From Cyanobacteria bacterium UBA3803 (GTDB taxonomy: Bacteria; Cyanobacteriota; Vampirovibrionia; Gastranaerophilales; Gastranaerophilaceae): 5,254 bases of DNA. Positions 4,170 to 5,254 of the stretch are shown piece after piece (position 1 is the first letter of the stretch; every line of letters starts with the position of its first letter). Location: assembly GCA_002369055.1 (NCBI GenBank), contig DFEL01000174.1, forward strand, positions 1 to 5,254. Reading direction: 5' to 3'. A model generated the notes under the pieces. The model saw only the letters and a program-made list of their open reading frames with translations. It searched no databases and had not been told where the DNA came from. The translations under genes and the position numbers were made by a program.

Positions 4170-5254
4170 TTATCTGTAACTACCGCCAAATACGTTATAA
4201 TCAAATGTAAATTGAATATCTACACTTGGACCTGAGAAGTTTGCAGGTAGCGGTTTAAATGGTGCGGTAAGCTTAACCGCATTTATAGCTGCATTATCAG
4301 CCGCAGGTAGCCCTGACGATTTGTGAACGGTGCATGACAATAATCTTCCGTCTTTTGCAATTTTAAACATCAAAACTACACGTTTACTTTCGTTTCCTTT
4401 AGGAGGATCCCAGTTCATTTTAATTCTGCGTTGTAAATCTCTCATATAAGGACCAAAATCAGGTGCGGCAATTGTATCAATACCCGGTCTTCCGTTAGGA
4501 TTACCCGGTCCAGGATTACCGTAATTACCGGTACCGCCTCTGCTTGCAGAAGCACCTTTTGAGCCGGTACTTGAACCTGAATTACTGCCTGAAGGCTTAT
4601 AAGTTGGTGCGAGTGACGGAGTCGGTGCATAATTACCGCCTGCCGATTTATTTGAAGAACCTTTTGAACTTACCGGTCCTGTTGATAAACTACCCTTGTT
4701 TGCACTTGGAGGTACAGGGACATTAAAGTTTGTTTTTGGTGTTGTTGTAACCTTTGGTGCAGCAACAGGTTTTGCTGTCGGTTTTACGCTCGGTGGAGCA
4801 GGTTTTGGAGCGACATTTGTTTTTGCAGGTTGCGGTGAAGCCTTTTTAACAGGTTGTGGTGTTGCTTTTGGCTTTGGTGCTGTCTGCTGTGGTTTTGTCA
4901 CTTTTTTTGCAGGTGTTTTTTTCGCCGCAGGAGCCGCCTGCTTTGGTTTTTGTGTTTTTGCAGGTTTTGGTGATGGCATTGACACTTTTCTTGTAGGATC
5001 GTGTTTTCCGCCTGCACGAGAATTTATATCTGCTCTGTATGGAGTCTTTTTGTTTATTGGAGTTGCTTCCTTTTCAACCAAAACAAATTCAATGTCATTC
5101 ATTTTAGGTTTTGGTTTATTAAACATAAACAAATCAATACCCAAAAGCATTAAAGCAAAGGTTATAAGCCATATAACAACAACTACGGCAGGATGCAATA
5201 ATGTTGATAATACAAACGCTTTTTTAAACGAAATGTAATCTTTATTATCACGAA
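4170..5254 (-). CDS. tonB: TonB-family energy transducer (N-terminus beyond right edge)
   Basis: This is the periplasm-spanning protein that carries ExbB/ExbD energy to outer-membrane receptors. The frame stays open to the window edge, so the start is outside. The last ATG-like start inside would be a TTG at 5198, but it falls within the conserved SxxxH motif (S at 5207-5205, H at 5195-5193; read STLLH) of TonB membrane anchors and cannot be the true start. The order from the edge is: basic segment FKKAFVLSTLLH, transmembrane helix AVVVVIWLITFALMLLGIDL, a linker of over 100 residues rich in Pro, Lys, Ala and Thr (about 4750-5000), a Gly/Ser/Asn-rich stretch (about 4480-4690), and a TonB C-terminal domain of 92 residues (4448 to 4173), with YMRDLQRRIKMNWDPPKG, VVLMFKIAKDGRL and a final DIQFTFDYNVF strand. 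It is the first visible gene of the operon. Confidence 0.92.
   Translation of the reverse strand, partial: RDNKDYISFKKAFVLSTLLHPAVVVVIWLITFALMLLGIDLFMFNKPKPKMNDIEFVLVEKEATPINKKTPYRADINSRAGGKHDPTRKVSMPSPKPAKTQKPKQAAPAAKKTPAKKVTKPQQTAPKPKATPQPVKKASPQPAKTNVAPKPAPPSVKPTAKPVAAPKVTTTPKTNFNVPVPPSANKGSLSTGPVSSKGSSNKSAGGNYAPTPSLAPTYKPSGSNSGSSTGSKGASASRGGTGNYGNPGPGNPNGRPGIDTIAAPDFGPYMRDLQRRIKMNWDPPKGNESKRVVLMFKIAKDGRLLSCTVHKSSGLPAADNAAINAVKLTAPFKPLPANFSGPSVDIQFTFDYNVFGGSYR

Noticed and set aside
4442..4726. Two short frames (minus 4442-4630, plus 4544-4726) over the Gly/Ser-rich part of tonB
   Set aside because: They are out-of-frame shadows of the TonB-family gene with no ribosome-binding site or recognisable sequence.
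4696..5238. 180-codon open frame on the plus strand, rich in Gly, Phe and Ala
   Set aside because: It is the antisense reading of the Pro/Lys/Ala-rich linker of the TonB-family protein, whose biased codons leave the opposite strand open. It has no domain and no ribosome-binding site.

Overview
The window is AT-rich and comes from a diderm bacterium. The evidence for an outer membrane is a TonB/ExbB/ExbD energy-transduction cluster, and the translation signals and promoters look like ordinary bacterial ones. The TypA, TonB and ExbB sequences have a cyanobacteria/Melainabacteria (Gastranaerophilales-like) flavour, but that is an impression from memory and not a database result.

Layout, left to right: (1) 1-983, minus strand, the N-terminal half of the ribosome-associated GTPase TypA/BipA, running off the left edge. 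(2) 1044-1670, minus strand, a toxin-antitoxin pair in higB-higA order with its own promoter/operator. (3) 1668-2189, a divergent regulatory cassette: a 68-residue protein of unknown function on the minus strand and a 79-residue XRE-type repressor on the plus strand. They share a short intergenic region that holds a near-perfect palindrome over the minus-strand -10 box. (4) 2190-2524, a region with no long gene. It holds a 22-codon hydrophobic ORF with a perfect Shine-Dalgarno sequence, inside a ~206-bp segment bounded by 13-bp terminal inverted repeats, with a candidate promoter just outside each end. (5) 2525-5254, minus strand, an operon tonB -> exbB -> exbD -> exbD, whose tonB start lies beyond the right edge.

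The Ton operon would use the proton-motive force through ExbB and two ExbD-type subunits to drive a TonB-type protein acting on outer-membrane receptors. Between it and the housekeeping typA gene sits about 1.5 kb of accessory DNA: a type II TA system, a phage-like repressor cassette and the micro-ORF element.

The stretch most worth a second look is 2210-2500. It could be an undescribed type I toxin-antitoxin-like locus (short membrane peptide plus a convergent overlapping RNA) or a small mobile element. Both readings are inferences from sequence alone.
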